Below, one piece after another: positions 54,377 to 64,000 of a stretch of DNA of 64,000 bases; the first letter of the stretch is position 1, and each line of letters opens with the position of its first letter. The notes beneath the pieces were generated by a model. The model ran no database searches. It saw only the letters and a program-made list of their open reading frames with translations, and was not told where the DNA came from. The stretch lies in the NCBI RefSeq assembly GCF_003316875.1, contig NZ_QMIL01000001.1, positions 1 to 64,000 of the forward strand, written 5' to 3'. Origin of the DNA: Aliidiomarina celeris. GTDB lineage: Bacteria; Pseudomonadota; Gammaproteobacteria; Enterobacterales; Alteromonadaceae. Position numbers and translations under genes: made by a program.

Positions 54377-55204
54377 ATGATTCGGGTGCCGATTTATCAG
54401 GTAGACGCCTTTGCCACCGAGGTTTTTGAAGGCAACCCCGCAGCGGTTTGCCCTTTAGCCAGTTGGTTTCCTGACACGCTATTGCGGGCGATAGCCGATG
54501 AGAACAATTTATCGGAAACCGCGTTTGTGGTGAAAGAAAATGAAGGTTACCGTATTCGTTGGTTTACCCCTGAAGCAGAGGTAGATTTATGTGGTCATGC
54601 TACGCTTGCGGCGGCCCATGTGCTATTTGAACACCTTCATGTAACGGGCAACGCTGTTGAATTTCAAAGCCGCAGTGGGCTTTTAACTGTGGCAAAAGAA
54701 GGGCGCTTTTTGGTGATGAATTTCCCCGCAGCAACGCTCACCGAAGTAACAGTTCCGCCAGCGTTACGTATGGGATTGCCGGGCAATCCGGTTGTTGTAT
54801 ATAAAGATTTTGACTATTTAGCGGTTTATGAAAGTGCAACCGAGGTTCGATCACTCACACCAAACTTTCTTGCGCTCGCAGAGCTAGACGGGCGTGGTGT
54901 TGTGGTAACCGCTCCCGCCGACGATGCCGCCGCCGCCCGTGGCGCTGACTTTATTAGCCGTTGCTTTTACCCCAAATTGCGGGTGAATGAAGATCCCGTT
55001 ACTGGCTCGGCACATTGTATGTTGGCTCCATATTGGGCAAAGCGGCTGGCCCAGCCAGTGGTGAAAGGCTTTCAAGCCTCGCGCCGTGGTGGCTGGGTTG
55101 ACTGTGAGTTGAAAGGCGAGCGGGTACTCTTAAAGGGCAGAGCCGTCGACTTTATGAAAGGCGAGTTAATGATCGCTAAACGTTTAACCAAAATCACCCC
55201 ATAA
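54377..55204 (+). CDS. PhzF-family isomerase-like protein
   Basis: A 275-residue PhzF-family protein: QVDAFATEVFEGNPAAV, LSETAFVV (active-site Glu near residue 46), LCGHATLAAAHVL and DPVTGSAHCMLAPYW. These enzymes act as isomerases or epimerases; PhzF itself makes phenazine precursors but most relatives have unknown substrates. The start at ATG 54377 comes just after the SDR stop; a GTG 3 codons earlier is possible. Confidence 0.9.
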   Translation: MIRVPIYQVDAFATEVFEGNPAAVCPLASWFPDTLLRAIADENNLSETAFVVKENEGYRIRWFTPEAEVDLCGHATLAAAHVLFEHLHVTGNAVEFQSRSGLLTVAKEGRFLVMNFPAATLTEVTVPPALRMGLPGNPVVVYKDFDYLAVYESATEVRSLTPNFLALAELDGRGVVVTAPADDAAAARGADFISRCFYPKLRVNEDPVTGSAHCMLAPYWAKRLAQPVVKGFQASRRGGWVDCELKGERVLLKGRAVDFMKGELMIAKRLTKITP

Positions 55205-55212
55205 GGATACTC

Positions 55213-56151
55213 ATGAAGCTTTTGAAATGGCTCGCTGTAGGCTTATTTGCAATTTTGTTCCTGATTATTTTGTGGGTTATGACACTGCATTGGCGTAACC
55301 ACAATGAGTCGACGCACTTCAATGAGCAGGTAATGCAGCAGGCACCGGGCGACTATGTAAAGCTAACAGCAGGGCAAACGCACTATCAGCGCTATGGCAG
55401 TAGCGGTGATTGGGTAGTTTTGGTGCATGGCTTTAGTATTCCGGCAACAGCATGGGGCGACATTCCCAGCCGCTTGGCGGAGCAGGGCTTTCGGGTTCTT
55501 ACCTTTGACCTATACGGGCGTGGGTATTCAGAACGGCCCGACATTCCCTATACGGGAGCGCTTTATGAACAGCAGGTTATCGAGCTACTTAACGCGCTGA
55601 ATATCAATGATCCGGTGCATATTGTTGGATTGTCGATGGGCGGCGCTGTTGCTACGCGGGCTGCCGCGCAGCATCCTGAACGTTTTGCGCGGGTAGGTTT
55701 AGTGGCGCCTTTGCATGAACCTATTCTACCGCCCGGTATTCCAGCTGGCTTGGGCTATTACATGGTTTCGGCGTTTTATATTCCGATGTTGGAGCAAGGC
55801 TTAGCCGATGAGTCGGTTTCCGCCGAAATTACGGCGAGTTTAGTTGAAAGTTATCAGCATCAGCGGGAAATACGTGGGTTCACGCGAGCACTTACGTCGA
55901 GTATTTATAACTTTACGCCGGACAATCATAGCCGTTTTTATCAGCAATTACGTGATCAGCAAAAACCAGTATGGCTGGCGTGGGGAACAGCAGACACCAC
56001 AGTGCCGTTTGTGCTCAATGAGGCGGTGCGAAGCGACGCGGGCGTTCTTGATAGGCACTTCGAAGTATTTGAAGGGGCGGGTCATATGCCTCATTTGGAG
56101 CATCCTGTACGCTTTTCGCAAGCCTTGAGCACCTTTTTGCACGGAAACTAA
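55213..56151 (+). CDS. alpha/beta hydrolase with N-terminal anchor
   Basis: A 312-residue hydrolase with an N-terminal membrane anchor or signal (residues 5-25). It has VLVHGFSIPATAW, the nucleophile elbow GLSMGGAVATRAA, and the catalytic His in GAGHMPHLEHP. It is the last gene of the operon and precedes a terminator. Substrate unknown. Confidence 0.88.
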   Translation: MKLLKWLAVGLFAILFLIILWVMTLHWRNHNESTHFNEQVMQQAPGDYVKLTAGQTHYQRYGSSGDWVVLVHGFSIPATAWGDIPSRLAEQGFRVLTFDLYGRGYSERPDIPYTGALYEQQVIELLNALNINDPVHIVGLSMGGAVATRAAAQHPERFARVGLVAPLHEPILPPGIPAGLGYYMVSAFYIPMLEQGLADESVSAEITASLVESYQHQREIRGFTRALTSSIYNFTPDNHSRFYQQLRDQQKPVWLAWGTADTTVPFVLNEAVRSDAGVLDRHFEVFEGAGHMPHLEHPVRFSQALSTFLHGN

Positions 56152-56221
56152 ACGGAAATTAAACGCACTGGTGTATTTTTGATCTTTTGTAAACATTCCG
56201 TTAACCTTGTTCTAAACTTAT

Positions 56222-56253
56222 AAAGGTGGTGTGCTCAGCGCGCCACCTTTTTT
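56222..56253 (+). terminator. terminator of the ACAD11-like operon
   Basis: AAAGGTGG (56222-56229) pairs with CCACCTTT (56243-56250) and is followed by T run to 56253. Confidence 0.85.
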
Positions 56254-56321
56254 AAGAACTTCACACTTAGAGCAAGGCAGAAAGCAGTCGCCTTTCATTA
56301 ATAACGCATTAGGTGACACGG

Positions 56322-58067
56322 ATGATAAATACAAAAAAACTCTTGGCTCTGTTTAGTGCAGGGCTGCTCGCAGCGGGCTGTATGTCTACGCCCAAATCTG
56401 ATATTGAACCCGATTGGCTCGCGCGCGAAGAAGCTCGCGATTTAAGCCCTGTTTATGTGCTTCACGACGGCGAACGTATTGCCTTTAGTACGGGGCGGAA
56501 CGTATATCTACTCGATGGCGCAGACGGCCGCGTGGTGAATTCTCTTGAGGAAAGCTGGTTACAAGCGTTAGGTCGCACCACCTCAGTGACGGTGCGCGGG
56601 CTCTCGGCCACTGCCGGCCAGTTTATGGCTGCGAATTACGACATTAAAGCCTTTGGGCAACACAACATGTTGTTATTGTTCGACTACCAAGCAAACCGAG
56701 AAGTAGTGATTGCCATGGACTCGGTGAATGGTGAAATTTTGTGGCGGGCTAACGACTTGGAGTTCAGTTTAAATAAATACGAGGCGTTGATAGACCGTGG
56801 CGCCGATATGATAGGCCGTGGTTTAGCGAACCTATTAGGGGCTGAACATGAAGGTGAAGATCGTGAAACGCGACGCGCGCGGCAAATACGTTTTCTCGAC
56901 ACGGTAGTACACGCGGTACCCGATTCAAACTATTTAGTGTTTAAAACGTTCGACGGGCTCTATATTTTAGACCCTCGTAGTGGTGAACGGTTAGGCCATG
57001 TGGCTAACTTTAGAGGCGCGGGTATTGCCGATGTAATGCGTGTAGATGATGATATTGTGGTTGTAAGTGGAGCACAAAACATTGATGCCACACTCGGCTT
57101 AGCTACAGCGTACGACATTGTAAGAACCTCGTTGCAGGGCGACGTGCGGTGGAAGGCAGAGCATTCGGGCCGTAAAACCATGGGCTTGGTGCGCGCTGGC
57201 AATGTGGTGCTGGTCAATGGTGGACCTACCGAAGCTTTTGACCTTAGCACGGGTGAAAAGCTTTGGGAAAATGAAGTGAGCTTGAACTGGCCCGATAAAC
57301 ATCATGTGCTTGTCGACGGTAACTACGTTTATTTTGCTTCCGACCTTAAGGGCCGCGTTGGCCGTGTTGAAGAAAGTAAAATATGGCGCCAACATGCACG
57401 AACCGGCGAGGTTTCATGGGAAACAAGTTTGCAGCGGGGTTACTATGTTTCATTTGAAAAGCATGGAAACAACTTGGTTGCTGGAGGCTCGGGCCGCATG
57501 TATACCGGTGAAGGCGAGGGGGTATTGGTACTAGACGCGCAGAGCGGTGAGCTGAATTGGCAGTCACCGCAGTTTGAAAAAGCCAGTATTTTTTCTACCT
57601 CACAAAGCTTAACGGCGCCTATTGTTGTGAACGATACGGTTTATGCAGCTGATCTTAAGCGTGTGTATGCGTTCGACTTGAACAACGGCGCGGTAAAGTT
57701 CCAGAATAATCATGCCGATTACGGCACCAATAGTGTGGTGGGCTTGTACAGTTTTAATGACCGGCTCTTTATGATTGGCCGCGACGCGGTGGTGGCCTAT
57801 GCGCTGGGTACGGGTGAATGGCAGCAAACGCTGGAAACAGAGCGCAGTGCAAGCCATAAAATAAAGGGCGACCGTATTGTGTTGAGCAATGGTCGTGGTA
57901 TCACCCAAACGGTGAACATGCGCACTCTGGTCGCGTCGCCGGTAGTACGCCACTCGATAGAGAATCGTTATTTTGGCGACATTGACCAAGATGCCTACGT
58001 AACCCAGAACGGTCGGTATAAATATACCGTCACGGATGAGGGATACGTGGCACGCTTCTCATTCTAA
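56322..58067 (+). CDS. PQQ-type beta-propeller lipoprotein
   Basis: A 581-residue lipoprotein (lipobox LAAGC near residue 20). The mature part has repeated propeller blades (e.g. VYVLHDGERIAFS, NGEILWRAND, GEKLWENEV, GEVSWETSLQRG, GELNWQSP), as in quinoprotein-like or BamB-like domains. It is a periplasmic or outer-membrane scaffold rather than an obvious enzyme. ATG 56322 has AGGTGA upstream and is preferred over the GTG at 56313. Confidence 0.8.
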   Translation: MINTKKLLALFSAGLLAAGCMSTPKSDIEPDWLAREEARDLSPVYVLHDGERIAFSTGRNVYLLDGADGRVVNSLEESWLQALGRTTSVTVRGLSATAGQFMAANYDIKAFGQHNMLLLFDYQANREVVIAMDSVNGEILWRANDLEFSLNKYEALIDRGADMIGRGLANLLGAEHEGEDRETRRARQIRFLDTVVHAVPDSNYLVFKTFDGLYILDPRSGERLGHVANFRGAGIADVMRVDDDIVVVSGAQNIDATLGLATAYDIVRTSLQGDVRWKAEHSGRKTMGLVRAGNVVLVNGGPTEAFDLSTGEKLWENEVSLNWPDKHHVLVDGNYVYFASDLKGRVGRVEESKIWRQHARTGEVSWETSLQRGYYVSFEKHGNNLVAGGSGRMYTGEGEGVLVLDAQSGELNWQSPQFEKASIFSTSQSLTAPIVVNDTVYAADLKRVYAFDLNNGAVKFQNNHADYGTNSVVGLYSFNDRLFMIGRDAVVAYALGTGEWQQTLETERSASHKIKGDRIVLSNGRGITQTVNMRTLVASPVVRHSIENRYFGDIDQDAYVTQNGRYKYTVTDEGYVARFSF

Positions 58068-58090
58068 GCAACCAACATGTAAGGAGTAAG

Positions 58091-58132
58091 AGGGCTCACA
58101 GCTGGGTTTAAACCCGTGGCGTGAGCCCTTTT
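58091..58132 (+). terminator. terminator overlapping the zrg permease 3' end
   Basis: AGGGCTCAC (58091-58099) pairs with GTGAGCCCT (58121-58129) followed by T4, and an inner palindrome GGGTTTAAACCC (58104-58115) continues the stem. It ends the plus-strand gene but lies in the last codons of the convergent permease gene. Confidence 0.8.
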
Positions 58133-59382
58133 GTTAAGGCTGCTCGGAACGCTAAAGTTGCCGGTATAAAAGCCAATAAAACGGCAAGTCCTAGGGCAAT
58201 ACCACTATACACGAGCAATTCCATACTTAATGGGTTGCTTTCAATAAGTACACCAAAACGCTCCACTATGGTTTGCTGTGCGCTGGCTAGAATGCTCCAC
58301 AGCAGGCCGATAGACAAAACAATGGCACTCACCATAATAAGCACCACTTCGGCTTGAATGAGCATAAAAATATGCCATGGCCGTGCCCCGGTGGCGCGTA
58401 AAATCGCAATTTCACGTTCGCGCTCTTTCATAGCCGCCAACAGCGTAGTGGTAAGCCCGACTAAACAAGCAATAAGCACCATAAAGCTAATGAGCCTTAA
58501 CATATTCTCGAAACTTGCCAGCATACGCCAGAGCTCCGCCATCGCTACGCCCGGTATAATGGCGCTGAGCGCCTCACCGCGATAGGTGTTAATTTGGCGC
58601 TGGATCATTAGGCTTGCGGCGCGGTTGTCTACCCCCACCAAAATAGCGGAGACACTGGCTGGGGTTAAGTCAAGTGTGCGCGCATGCTCGGCGCTGTTGG
58701 TTGCTGTGTTGGAGGCTTTAACACCAGGCCCTTGCAGGTTTGTTGGGCCAGCGACATGAAGCGCCTGTAAGCCCTCAAGCGTGATATGCACACTTTGATC
58801 GACTGGTGTGCCGGTTGGTTCAAGAATGCCGACAATACGAAATGGTTTGTCGTCGTGCTGAACGAAACTGACACTACCAGTACCGTGTGCGAGGGTAATG
58901 CTGTCGCCTAGGCTATAGCCGAGAGCACGCGCTACGTCGGCACCGATAACTGCGTCATAAAGATCGTTAAACGGTTCGCCGGCTTGGAAGTTAAGGCCGC
59001 GATCACGGGCATAACGAAAGTGTTCAAAATAGTTAGAGTTGGTGCCAATTACAGCATAGCCGCGGTGAGAGTCGCCGAGCGATATTGGAATGGTCCAACG
59101 AATACGCGGCATATTTTGAATAGTTTGAAAACTATCCCAACTTACGTTTGCGGTCGGATTGCCGATTCGAAATACCGAATAGAGTAAAAGGTTAAGTTGC
59201 CCACTACGTGCGCCAACAATAAGGTCGGTGCCGGACACCGCTTGGTAAAAACTGCCACGAGCCTGCTCGCGCAAATGCTCAATCGCAAAAAGCAGGGTAA
59301 GGCTGATGACTAATGAAGCTAGGGTCATGACGACTGTGCTGCGCCGGTTCATTAGGCTCTTGCGGGCAATAGAGATTAACAT
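58108..59382 (-). CDS. FtsX/MacB-type ABC transporter permease (ZrgB-like)
   Basis: A 424-residue permease with an N-terminal helix, large periplasmic domain (MacB_PCD type, about 40-270) and three C-terminal helices with the FtsX signature (MKEREREIAILRATGARPWHI). It overlaps the ATPase gene by 7 bases. With the ATPase and the DUF2796 protein it matches the zrgABC arrangement, which in Vibrio is linked to zinc uptake. Gene symbols are not assigned firmly. Confidence 0.82.
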   Translation of the reverse strand: MLISIARKSLMNRRSTVVMTLASLVISLTLLFAIEHLREQARGSFYQAVSGTDLIVGARSGQLNLLLYSVFRIGNPTANVSWDSFQTIQNMPRIRWTIPISLGDSHRGYAVIGTNSNYFEHFRYARDRGLNFQAGEPFNDLYDAVIGADVARALGYSLGDSITLAHGTGSVSFVQHDDKPFRIVGILEPTGTPVDQSVHITLEGLQALHVAGPTNLQGPGVKASNTATNSAEHARTLDLTPASVSAILVGVDNRAASLMIQRQINTYRGEALSAIIPGVAMAELWRMLASFENMLRLISFMVLIACLVGLTTTLLAAMKEREREIAILRATGARPWHIFMLIQAEVVLIMVSAIVLSIGLLWSILASAQQTIVERFGVLIESNPLSMELLVYSGIALGLAVLLAFIPATLAFRAALTKGLTPRV

Positions 59383-60077
59383 GGCTGCACCCCCAAACTG
59401 AGTTCGTGCATATTGAGTTGGGCCTGAAAGTGTTTCCGCAAACTTTGATCATGGCTAACAAAAATAAGCGTGGTGTCGGCTACGGCAGCTTCACTTAGCA
59501 AGAGCTCCATGAAACGATCACGGTTGTCTGCGTCGAGTGCAGAGGTTGGCTCGTCGGCAATAATTAGCTCGGGTTTGAGCACGAGGGCACGAGCTATTGC
59601 CACACGCTGTTGTTGACCAACACTGAGTTGCTGTGACGGTTTGTGCCACGCCGCTGGCGGCAGTTCTAGGGCGTTAAAAAGGTAGCCAACACGTTCAGCC
59701 GAAGCTTCAACGCCAGCGAAGCGTGCGGGTAGGCGCACATTTTCAACGGGGCTTAAATAAGGAATCAGATTCAGCTGCTGAAAAATAAGCCCGAGATGCT
59801 GCGCGCGAAAGCGATCTTTTTTGGCGTTTGACAGTGTGTTTAGGTTTTGACCACAGACTACAAGTGTTCCCGACTGTGGGCTGAGCATACCGCTCAGCAA
59901 ATTCAGTAAGGTCGATTTTCCGGAGCCAGAGCTACCCAAAATAAACAAGTGCTGACCTTTTTTGAGTTCAAGATGGGGAATGTTGAGCTGCCAAGGCGCA
60001 CTATTTGGGGATTTATTGTGACGGTTCGGCCATGCGAATGACAACTGCTCAATATCAACAACCAACGATTGGCTCAT
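59376..60077 (-). CDS. LolD/MacB-type ABC transporter ATPase (ZrgC-like)
   Basis: A 233-residue ATPase: Walker A LGSSGSGKSTLL, Q-loop FQQLNLIPYLSP, signature QLSVGQQQRVAIARAL, Walker B LIIADEPTSALD and His switch FVSHD. It energises the adjacent permease. Confidence 0.92.
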   Translation of the reverse strand: MSQSLVVDIEQLSFAWPNRHNKSPNSAPWQLNIPHLELKKGQHLFILGSSGSGKSTLLNLLSGMLSPQSGTLVVCGQNLNTLSNAKKDRFRAQHLGLIFQQLNLIPYLSPVENVRLPARFAGVEASAERVGYLFNALELPPAAWHKPSQQLSVGQQQRVAIARALVLKPELIIADEPTSALDADNRDRFMELLLSEAAVADTTLIFVSHDQSLRKHFQAQLNMHELSLGVQPC

Positions 60078-60171
60078 AGTTCACTCTCAATGCATAAAGT
60101 TATGTACGGCATAGCGCTTTTAGCTGATTTAGAAGCTTCCTTACGCTAGTTATACCTTGGCTTTTCGCAAC

Positions 60172-60789
60172 TTAAGGCGTTAAGCGCAGCCTCGTTTGGG
60201 CGGGGGTTAAACTCGCTACTCCTTGTGTTTGTTCGGTTAACCATACCACGTTCAACAGGTTTAAACTGGAGTAGCGCTCGAATAATTGTGTATCGATATA
60301 TTGCAAGCGACTCGGTTGTTGGCAGCTATACCGTGCCGACACAATGAGGTCTCCATGGCCAGATTTATTGCCGCCAAAAGAAAGGTTAGCGTCTGCAAAT
60401 TCGCATTGTGCGTTGCCGCTCAATATTAGCCAGTCGCTACTCATTAAATACTCTTGTTGCTCATTGAAATGGGCCTGTTCTTGCTCCGTTTGTGGTTCGT
60501 GTTCAAAACCGAGAATGTCGCTGGCAGGCAAATTGCCGCGAATAAGTACGAAGCTACCCTCGAGAACAATTTCAAGATCACCACGCCCGTGTTGGTGAGC
60601 ACTCGTAGCATGAGTGTCTGCGGAGTGAGCATGTGTGTGCCAGTCGTTGTGAGAAGTTTCGGCTGAAGAGTGCTCGTGAGTATGTTCACTACTGGAATGT
60701 TCGTGGTCGCTACACGCAGTGAGGCTAAAAGTTATAATACATAGTGGTAACAGAGACGATAACCAACGAGCTGCAGTATATTGAGGCAT
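60172..60789 (-). CDS. DUF2796 His-rich zinc-binding lipoprotein (ZrgA-like)
   Basis: A 205-residue protein with a lipobox (SLTACSDHEH, Cys near 27), then a His-rich region (EHSSSEHTHEHSS, HNDWHTHAHSADTHATSAHQHG) suited to bind zinc, and a DUF2796 domain (GDLEIVLEG, ADANLSFGGN, IDTQLFERY). ATG 60789 has GGAG upstream; the frame is open further. It is the first gene of the operon. No clear Zur box was identified. Confidence 0.88.
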   Translation of the reverse strand: MPQYTAARWLSSLLPLCIITFSLTACSDHEHSSSEHTHEHSSAETSHNDWHTHAHSADTHATSAHQHGRGDLEIVLEGSFVLIRGNLPASDILGFEHEPQTEQEQAHFNEQQEYLMSSDWLILSGNAQCEFADANLSFGGNKSGHGDLIVSARYSCQQPSRLQYIDTQLFERYSSLNLLNVVWLTEQTQGVASLTPAQTRLRLTP

Positions 60790-60974
60790 AAAAACTCCAA
60801 ATAAATAATTCCAAAGCTTCGTTTCATAACGCGACAACCCGTGTACGGCCCGCATTCCAACAAAGAGCCATAGTACCCAAATATGAGAAAGATGTAACGT
60901 TGAGCTGAACGGCTTTTATCGGTATCTTAACGGTTCTCGAATTTCCTATAAACAAGAACAAGAAGGACTTATTC

Positions 60975-63140
60975 ATGCGCGCTTCATTTCCTTTAGCAAC
61001 GCTGTCGTTGGCGGCCGTTGCGTTATTAACCGCCTGCGGCGGTGCCCCTTCGAATACGGAACAAAGTACTCAAGCTGAACAGTCTCACGGAGGTAAAGTG
61101 AGTTATCCTGAAACTGCACGTGGTAATACCGTAGACACCTATTTTGGTACTGAAATTGCCGATCCTTACCGTTGGCTTGAAGACGACCGCTCGGCTGAAA
61201 CCGAGGCCTGGGTACAAGCGCAAAATGAAGTAACTTTTGACTTTCTTGAGCAAATTCCATTTCGTGACACTATTCGCGAACGGTTAGCCGAAGCGTGGAA
61301 TTTCGAACGCGTAGGTGCGCCTTTTGTAGAAGGCGACTACACCTATTTTTACCGTAACGACGGCCTCCAGAACCAGTTTGTAGTGTACCGCCAAAAAGAC
61401 GGTGGTGAGCCAGAAGTGTTTCTTGACCCTAATAGCTTTAGCGAAGACGGTACAACCTCGCTTGCTACCCTTAGCTTTTCGTCCGACGGCTCGCTTGCTG
61501 CTTATGCTATTTCAAAGGGCGGTAGTGATTGGCGTACGGTTTATGTAATGAATGCAGAAACCAAAGAATTTATTGGTGAACCACTGGAAAACATTAAATT
61601 TAGTGGCATTGCTTGGCGTGGCAACGAAGGCTTTTATTATTCGAGCTATGATCGCCCAGAAGGCAGTTATTTGTCGGAAATGACCGACCAACACAAGCTT
61701 TATTACCATCAGCTCGGCACGGCGCAAAGTGAAGATCAAGTGATCTTTGGTGTTGCAGAGGGCCAGAAACACCGCTACGTAGGTGCAGGCGTTACTGAAG
61801 ACAACCGCTTCTTGTTGGTGTCGGCGGCGAACACCACTTCGGGCAACAAGCTTTTTATTAAAGATTTAGCGCAAGAAAACAGTGAGTTTGTGGTGGTTGT
61901 CGACAACGAAGACTCCAGCACTGATGTGCTCACCAATAAAGGCAGTACGCTCTTTTTAACCACTAATTTAGACGCGCCAAACCGCCGCTTGGTGAAAGTA
62001 GACGCCAGTGCTCCGCAACCGGCAAACTGGCAAGATGTAATTCCAGCCACTGAACATGTGTTAAATGTAACCAGCGGCGCTGGCTACATTTTTGCGCGTT
62101 ACATGGTAGACGCCATTTCTCAAGTGAAGCAGTTTAATTTTGAGGGTGAATTGGTGCGTGAAATAGCATTGCCGGGTGTTGGTTCAGTCGGCGGCTTCTC
62201 GGGCAAAGACAACGCAGAAACCCTGTACTATTCGTTTACGAACTACATTAATGCGTCGAGTATTTACGCGTTTTCGCCTGCGGAAGGTGAGTCTGAGCTT
62301 TATTTTAAATCGGGCGCAGACTTCAACCCAGAAAACTATGTGTCTGAACAGGTGTTCTACACCTCAAAAGACGGTACGCAAGTGCCCATGATTATTAGCT
62401 ATAAAAAGGGCCTTGAGCGGGACGGATCGAACCCCACCATGCTTTATGGTTACGGTGGCTTTAACGTAAGCCTAACGCCGTCTTTTAGCGTGGTAAACGC
62501 GGTTTGGATGGACTTAGGGGGCATTTATGCGGTGCCTAATATTCGCGGTGGTGGCGAATATGGCCGCGCATGGCACGAAGCCGGTACGCAGCAGAACAAG
62601 CAAAATGTGTTCGATGATTTTATTGCTGCAGGTGAGTATTTAGTCGCTGAAGGTTATACGTCACATAACAAGTTGGCCATTAGCGGCGGTTCCAACGGTG
62701 GCTTGTTGGTTGGTGCAGTTATGACGCAACGCCCCGACTTAGCACGAGTAGCGTTACCTGCTGTAGGTGTGCTCGATATGCTGCGCTATCACACCTTTAC
62801 CGCGGGTGCGGGCTGGGCATTCGACTATGGTACTGCAGAGCAAAGCGAAGAAATGTTTAATTACTTGTTAGGCTATTCGCCAGTGCACAATGTAACAGAA
62901 GGCGTGGCTTACCCTGCAACTATGGTGACCACTGCTGATCATGACGACCGTGTGGTGCCAGCCCATTCATTCAAATTTGCCGCTGAGTTGCAAGCTAAAG
63001 ACGCGGGTGTGCACCCACAGCTCATTCGCATTGATGTGAACGCAGGGCACGGTGCGGGTATGCCGACCTCAATGATTATTGATCGGGCTGCCGACGTGTT
63101 GAGCTTTAGCTTGTACAACATGGGTTATGAACAGCTCTAA
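60975..63140 (+). CDS. prolyl oligopeptidase (S9A) lipoprotein
   Basis: A 721-residue peptidase with a lipobox (ALLTACGG, Cys near residue 21). An N-terminal propeller (about 50-430) is followed by the catalytic domain. Ser is in [12 protein letters not shown], Asp in [11 protein letters not shown] and His in [10 protein letters not shown]. It cuts short peptides after proline in the periplasm. The stop overlaps the next start by 14 bases. Confidence 0.93.
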   Translation: MRASFPLATLSLAAVALLTACGGAPSNTEQSTQAEQSHGGKVSYPETARGNTVDTYFGTEIADPYRWLEDDRSAETEAWVQAQNEVTFDFLEQIPFRDTIRERLAEAWNFERVGAPFVEGDYTYFYRNDGLQNQFVVYRQKDGGEPEVFLDPNSFSEDGTTSLATLSFSSDGSLAAYAISKGGSDWRTVYVMNAETKEFIGEPLENIKFSGIAWRGNEGFYYSSYDRPEGSYLSEMTDQHKLYYHQLGTAQSEDQVIFGVAEGQKHRYVGAGVTEDNRFLLVSAANTTSGNKLFIKDLAQENSEFVVVVDNEDSSTDVLTNKGSTLFLTTNLDAPNRRLVKVDASAPQPANWQDVIPATEHVLNVTSGAGYIFARYMVDAISQVKQFNFEGELVREIALPGVGSVGGFSGKDNAETLYYSFTNYINASSIYAFSPAEGESELYFKSGADFNPENYVSEQVFYTSKDGTQVPMIISYKKGLERDGSNPTMLYGYGGFNVSLTPSFSVVNAVWMDLGGIYAVPNIRGGGEYGRAWHEAGTQQNKQNVFDDFIAAGEYLVAEGYTSHNKLAISGGSNGGLLVGAVMTQRPDLARVALPAVGVLDMLRYHTFTAGAGWAFDYGTAEQSEEMFNYLLGYSPVHNVTEGVAYPATMVTTADHDDRVVPAHSFKFAAELQAKDAGVHPQLIRIDVNAGHGAGMPTSMIIDRAADVLSFSLYNMGYEQL

Positions 63141-63669
63141 GGTGATTGAATACGAACTCACAAGGCGCAAGATGAAGAATATTCGCTTGCGCGTTGTCGG
63201 TCCTGAAGGGCAGGTGAAAGTGTCGGCACCACACCGGGTGCCGCATTCTTTTATCAACGATTTTGTGCAGCAAAAGGCTAATTGGATCGCTATGCAACAA
63301 CAGGCTATTCGTGCTTTGCCTGCGGCGCAAATAGCCGATGAAAACGCCTGCCGAGTTGCCTTAAAAGAGCGCGTACCGCCGCTAATTGACTATTGGCAAG
63401 CGCAACTGGGTGTGCGCTGCAACGGCTTTCGGGTGCGTAAAATGCACACGCGCTGGGGCAGTTGCAACATTCGAACAGGGTGGATTAACCTGAGTTTAAT
63501 TCTAGGCGCAGCGGAGCATGAGCTACTTGAATACATAGTGGTGCACGAACTTGTGCATTTGCATGAGCGCTACCATAACGCCCACTTTTACAGTTGGATG
63601 GCGCGCATGCTACCCGACTGGAAGGCGCGCGAGGCTAAACTGAGAGCGCTCAACCTTCGATTTCAATGA
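63127..63669 (+). CDS. YgjP-type metallopeptidase (M48/DUF45)
   Basis: A 180-residue protein with the zinc motif [15 protein letters not shown] (His-Glu-x-x-His plus a downstream His), preceded by [17 protein letters not shown], the usual YgjP signature. ATG 63127 lies inside the peptidase gene's end. It is probably a soluble zinc peptidase of unknown target. Confidence 0.9.
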   Translation: MNSSKVIEYELTRRKMKNIRLRVVGPEGQVKVSAPHRVPHSFINDFVQQKANWIAMQQQAIRALPAAQIADENACRVALKERVPPLIDYWQAQLGVRCNGFRVRKMHTRWGSCNIRTGWINLSLILGAAEHELLEYIVVHELVHLHERYHNAHFYSWMARMLPDWKAREAKLRALNLRFQ

Positions 63670-63694
63670 AACAACAACAAATAAGGACAACACT

Positions 63695-64000
63695 ATGATT
63701 ATGCGTTACGCAATAATCGCCACCGGAGTAGCAGGGGCTGTGCTTGCTTTGGCTGGGCTAACAAGCACGCCAGCGCAGGCCAATGTCATAAAACCAGCGC
63801 CAGTGGTTTCCATTGCAAGCCACGACGCTTTTTTCGACCATTTACGTGCCCATTGCGGCAAGGCTTATGAAGGGCAAGTGGCCATGAATAATCCTGAATC
63901 CGCAGGGTTTGAAGGTCGTTTAGTCATGCATGTGCGTAAGTGTTCTGAGCATGAATTACAGATTCCTTTTCACGTTGGCGACAACCACTCACGAACTTGG
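63695..64000 (+). CDS. secreted protein, 5' part only (runs off the window)
   Basis: An open frame starting ATG 63695 (AAGGACAACACT upstream) encodes 102 residues up to the window edge. It starts with a signal peptide (MIMRYAIIATGVAGAVLALA, cleavage near AQA). The mature start reads ASHDAFFDHLRAHCGKAYEG, then FEGRLVMHVRKCSEHELQ, with two Cys that could bond. I do not know its family; it is probably a periplasmic protein in the same transcript as the peptidases. Confidence 0.75.
   Translation, partial: MIMRYAIIATGVAGAVLALAGLTSTPAQANVIKPAPVVSIASHDAFFDHLRAHCGKAYEGQVAMNNPESAGFEGRLVMHVRKCSEHELQIPFHVGDNHSRTW

Noticed and set aside
1-64000. CRISPR arrays, tRNA and rRNA genes, insertion sequences
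   Set aside because: No regular short repeats with spacers, no tRNA cloverleaf or rRNA sequence and no transposase were recognised by eye.

Overview
The window looks like the chromosome of a marine gammaproteobacterium, most likely of the Alteromonadales and perhaps near Idiomarinaceae. This is inferred from the gltA / sdhCDAB-sucABCD cluster, a DUF3192 lipoprotein, a ZrgA-type zinc operon, MetJ-style operators and Vibrio/Alteromonas-type attC sites. No rRNA or tRNA gene was seen, so the placement is only approximate.

Bases 1 to about 13300 are accessory DNA made of integron gene cassettes and defence genes. Cassettes can be recognised because each 7-base core site (GTTRRRY type) at a cassette start is the exact reverse complement of the inverse core site in that cassette's own attC. 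Six such pairs fit here: 240/1704, 9979/10246, 10317/10787, 10800/11326, 11395/11966 and 12032/12642. The cassettes carry a DUF4747-type protein with a four-helix membrane protein (a RexA/RexB-like layout), a small protein, a DUF6998 nuclease-like protein fused operonically to a secreted protein, and two toxin-antitoxin pairs. A third pair, YefM/YoeB, follows the last cassette. No integrase gene is present. Between the two cassette groups lie a secreted protein, an AbiE-like system with two antitoxin-like genes, an HsdR without HsdM/HsdS, a truncated Mrr-type nuclease, a SecB-like protein and about 1.1 kb of decayed DNA.

From 13.3 kb on the content is ordinary chromosome: sbcDC exonuclease, a DUF4145-like protein, RhlE-type helicase, DMT exporter, and a tripartite-type RND operon (adaptor, two permeases, YCII-domain protein). 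Methionine genes follow: a MetY-type sulfhydrylase behind four tandem MetJ boxes, and a MetA-type acyltransferase. Then comes the TCA block: gltA divergent from sdhCDAB, then sucA, sucB (two lipoyl domains) and sucCD.

From 43.8 kb to the end there are a large membrane protein, a UbiA-family prenyltransferase, a PadR/HAAS regulatory pair, DUF924, phospholipase D-like and cyclic-nucleotide-binding proteins. A tight six-gene operon (50.6-56.2 kb) holds an ACAD11-like dehydrogenase and kinase, histidine phosphatase, SDR, PhzF-like protein and hydrolase, and may handle 4-hydroxyacyl-CoA. The end holds a PQQ-propeller lipoprotein, a zrg-like zinc ABC operon, a prolyl oligopeptidase lipoprotein, a YgjP-type metallopeptidase and a secreted protein cut by the window edge.
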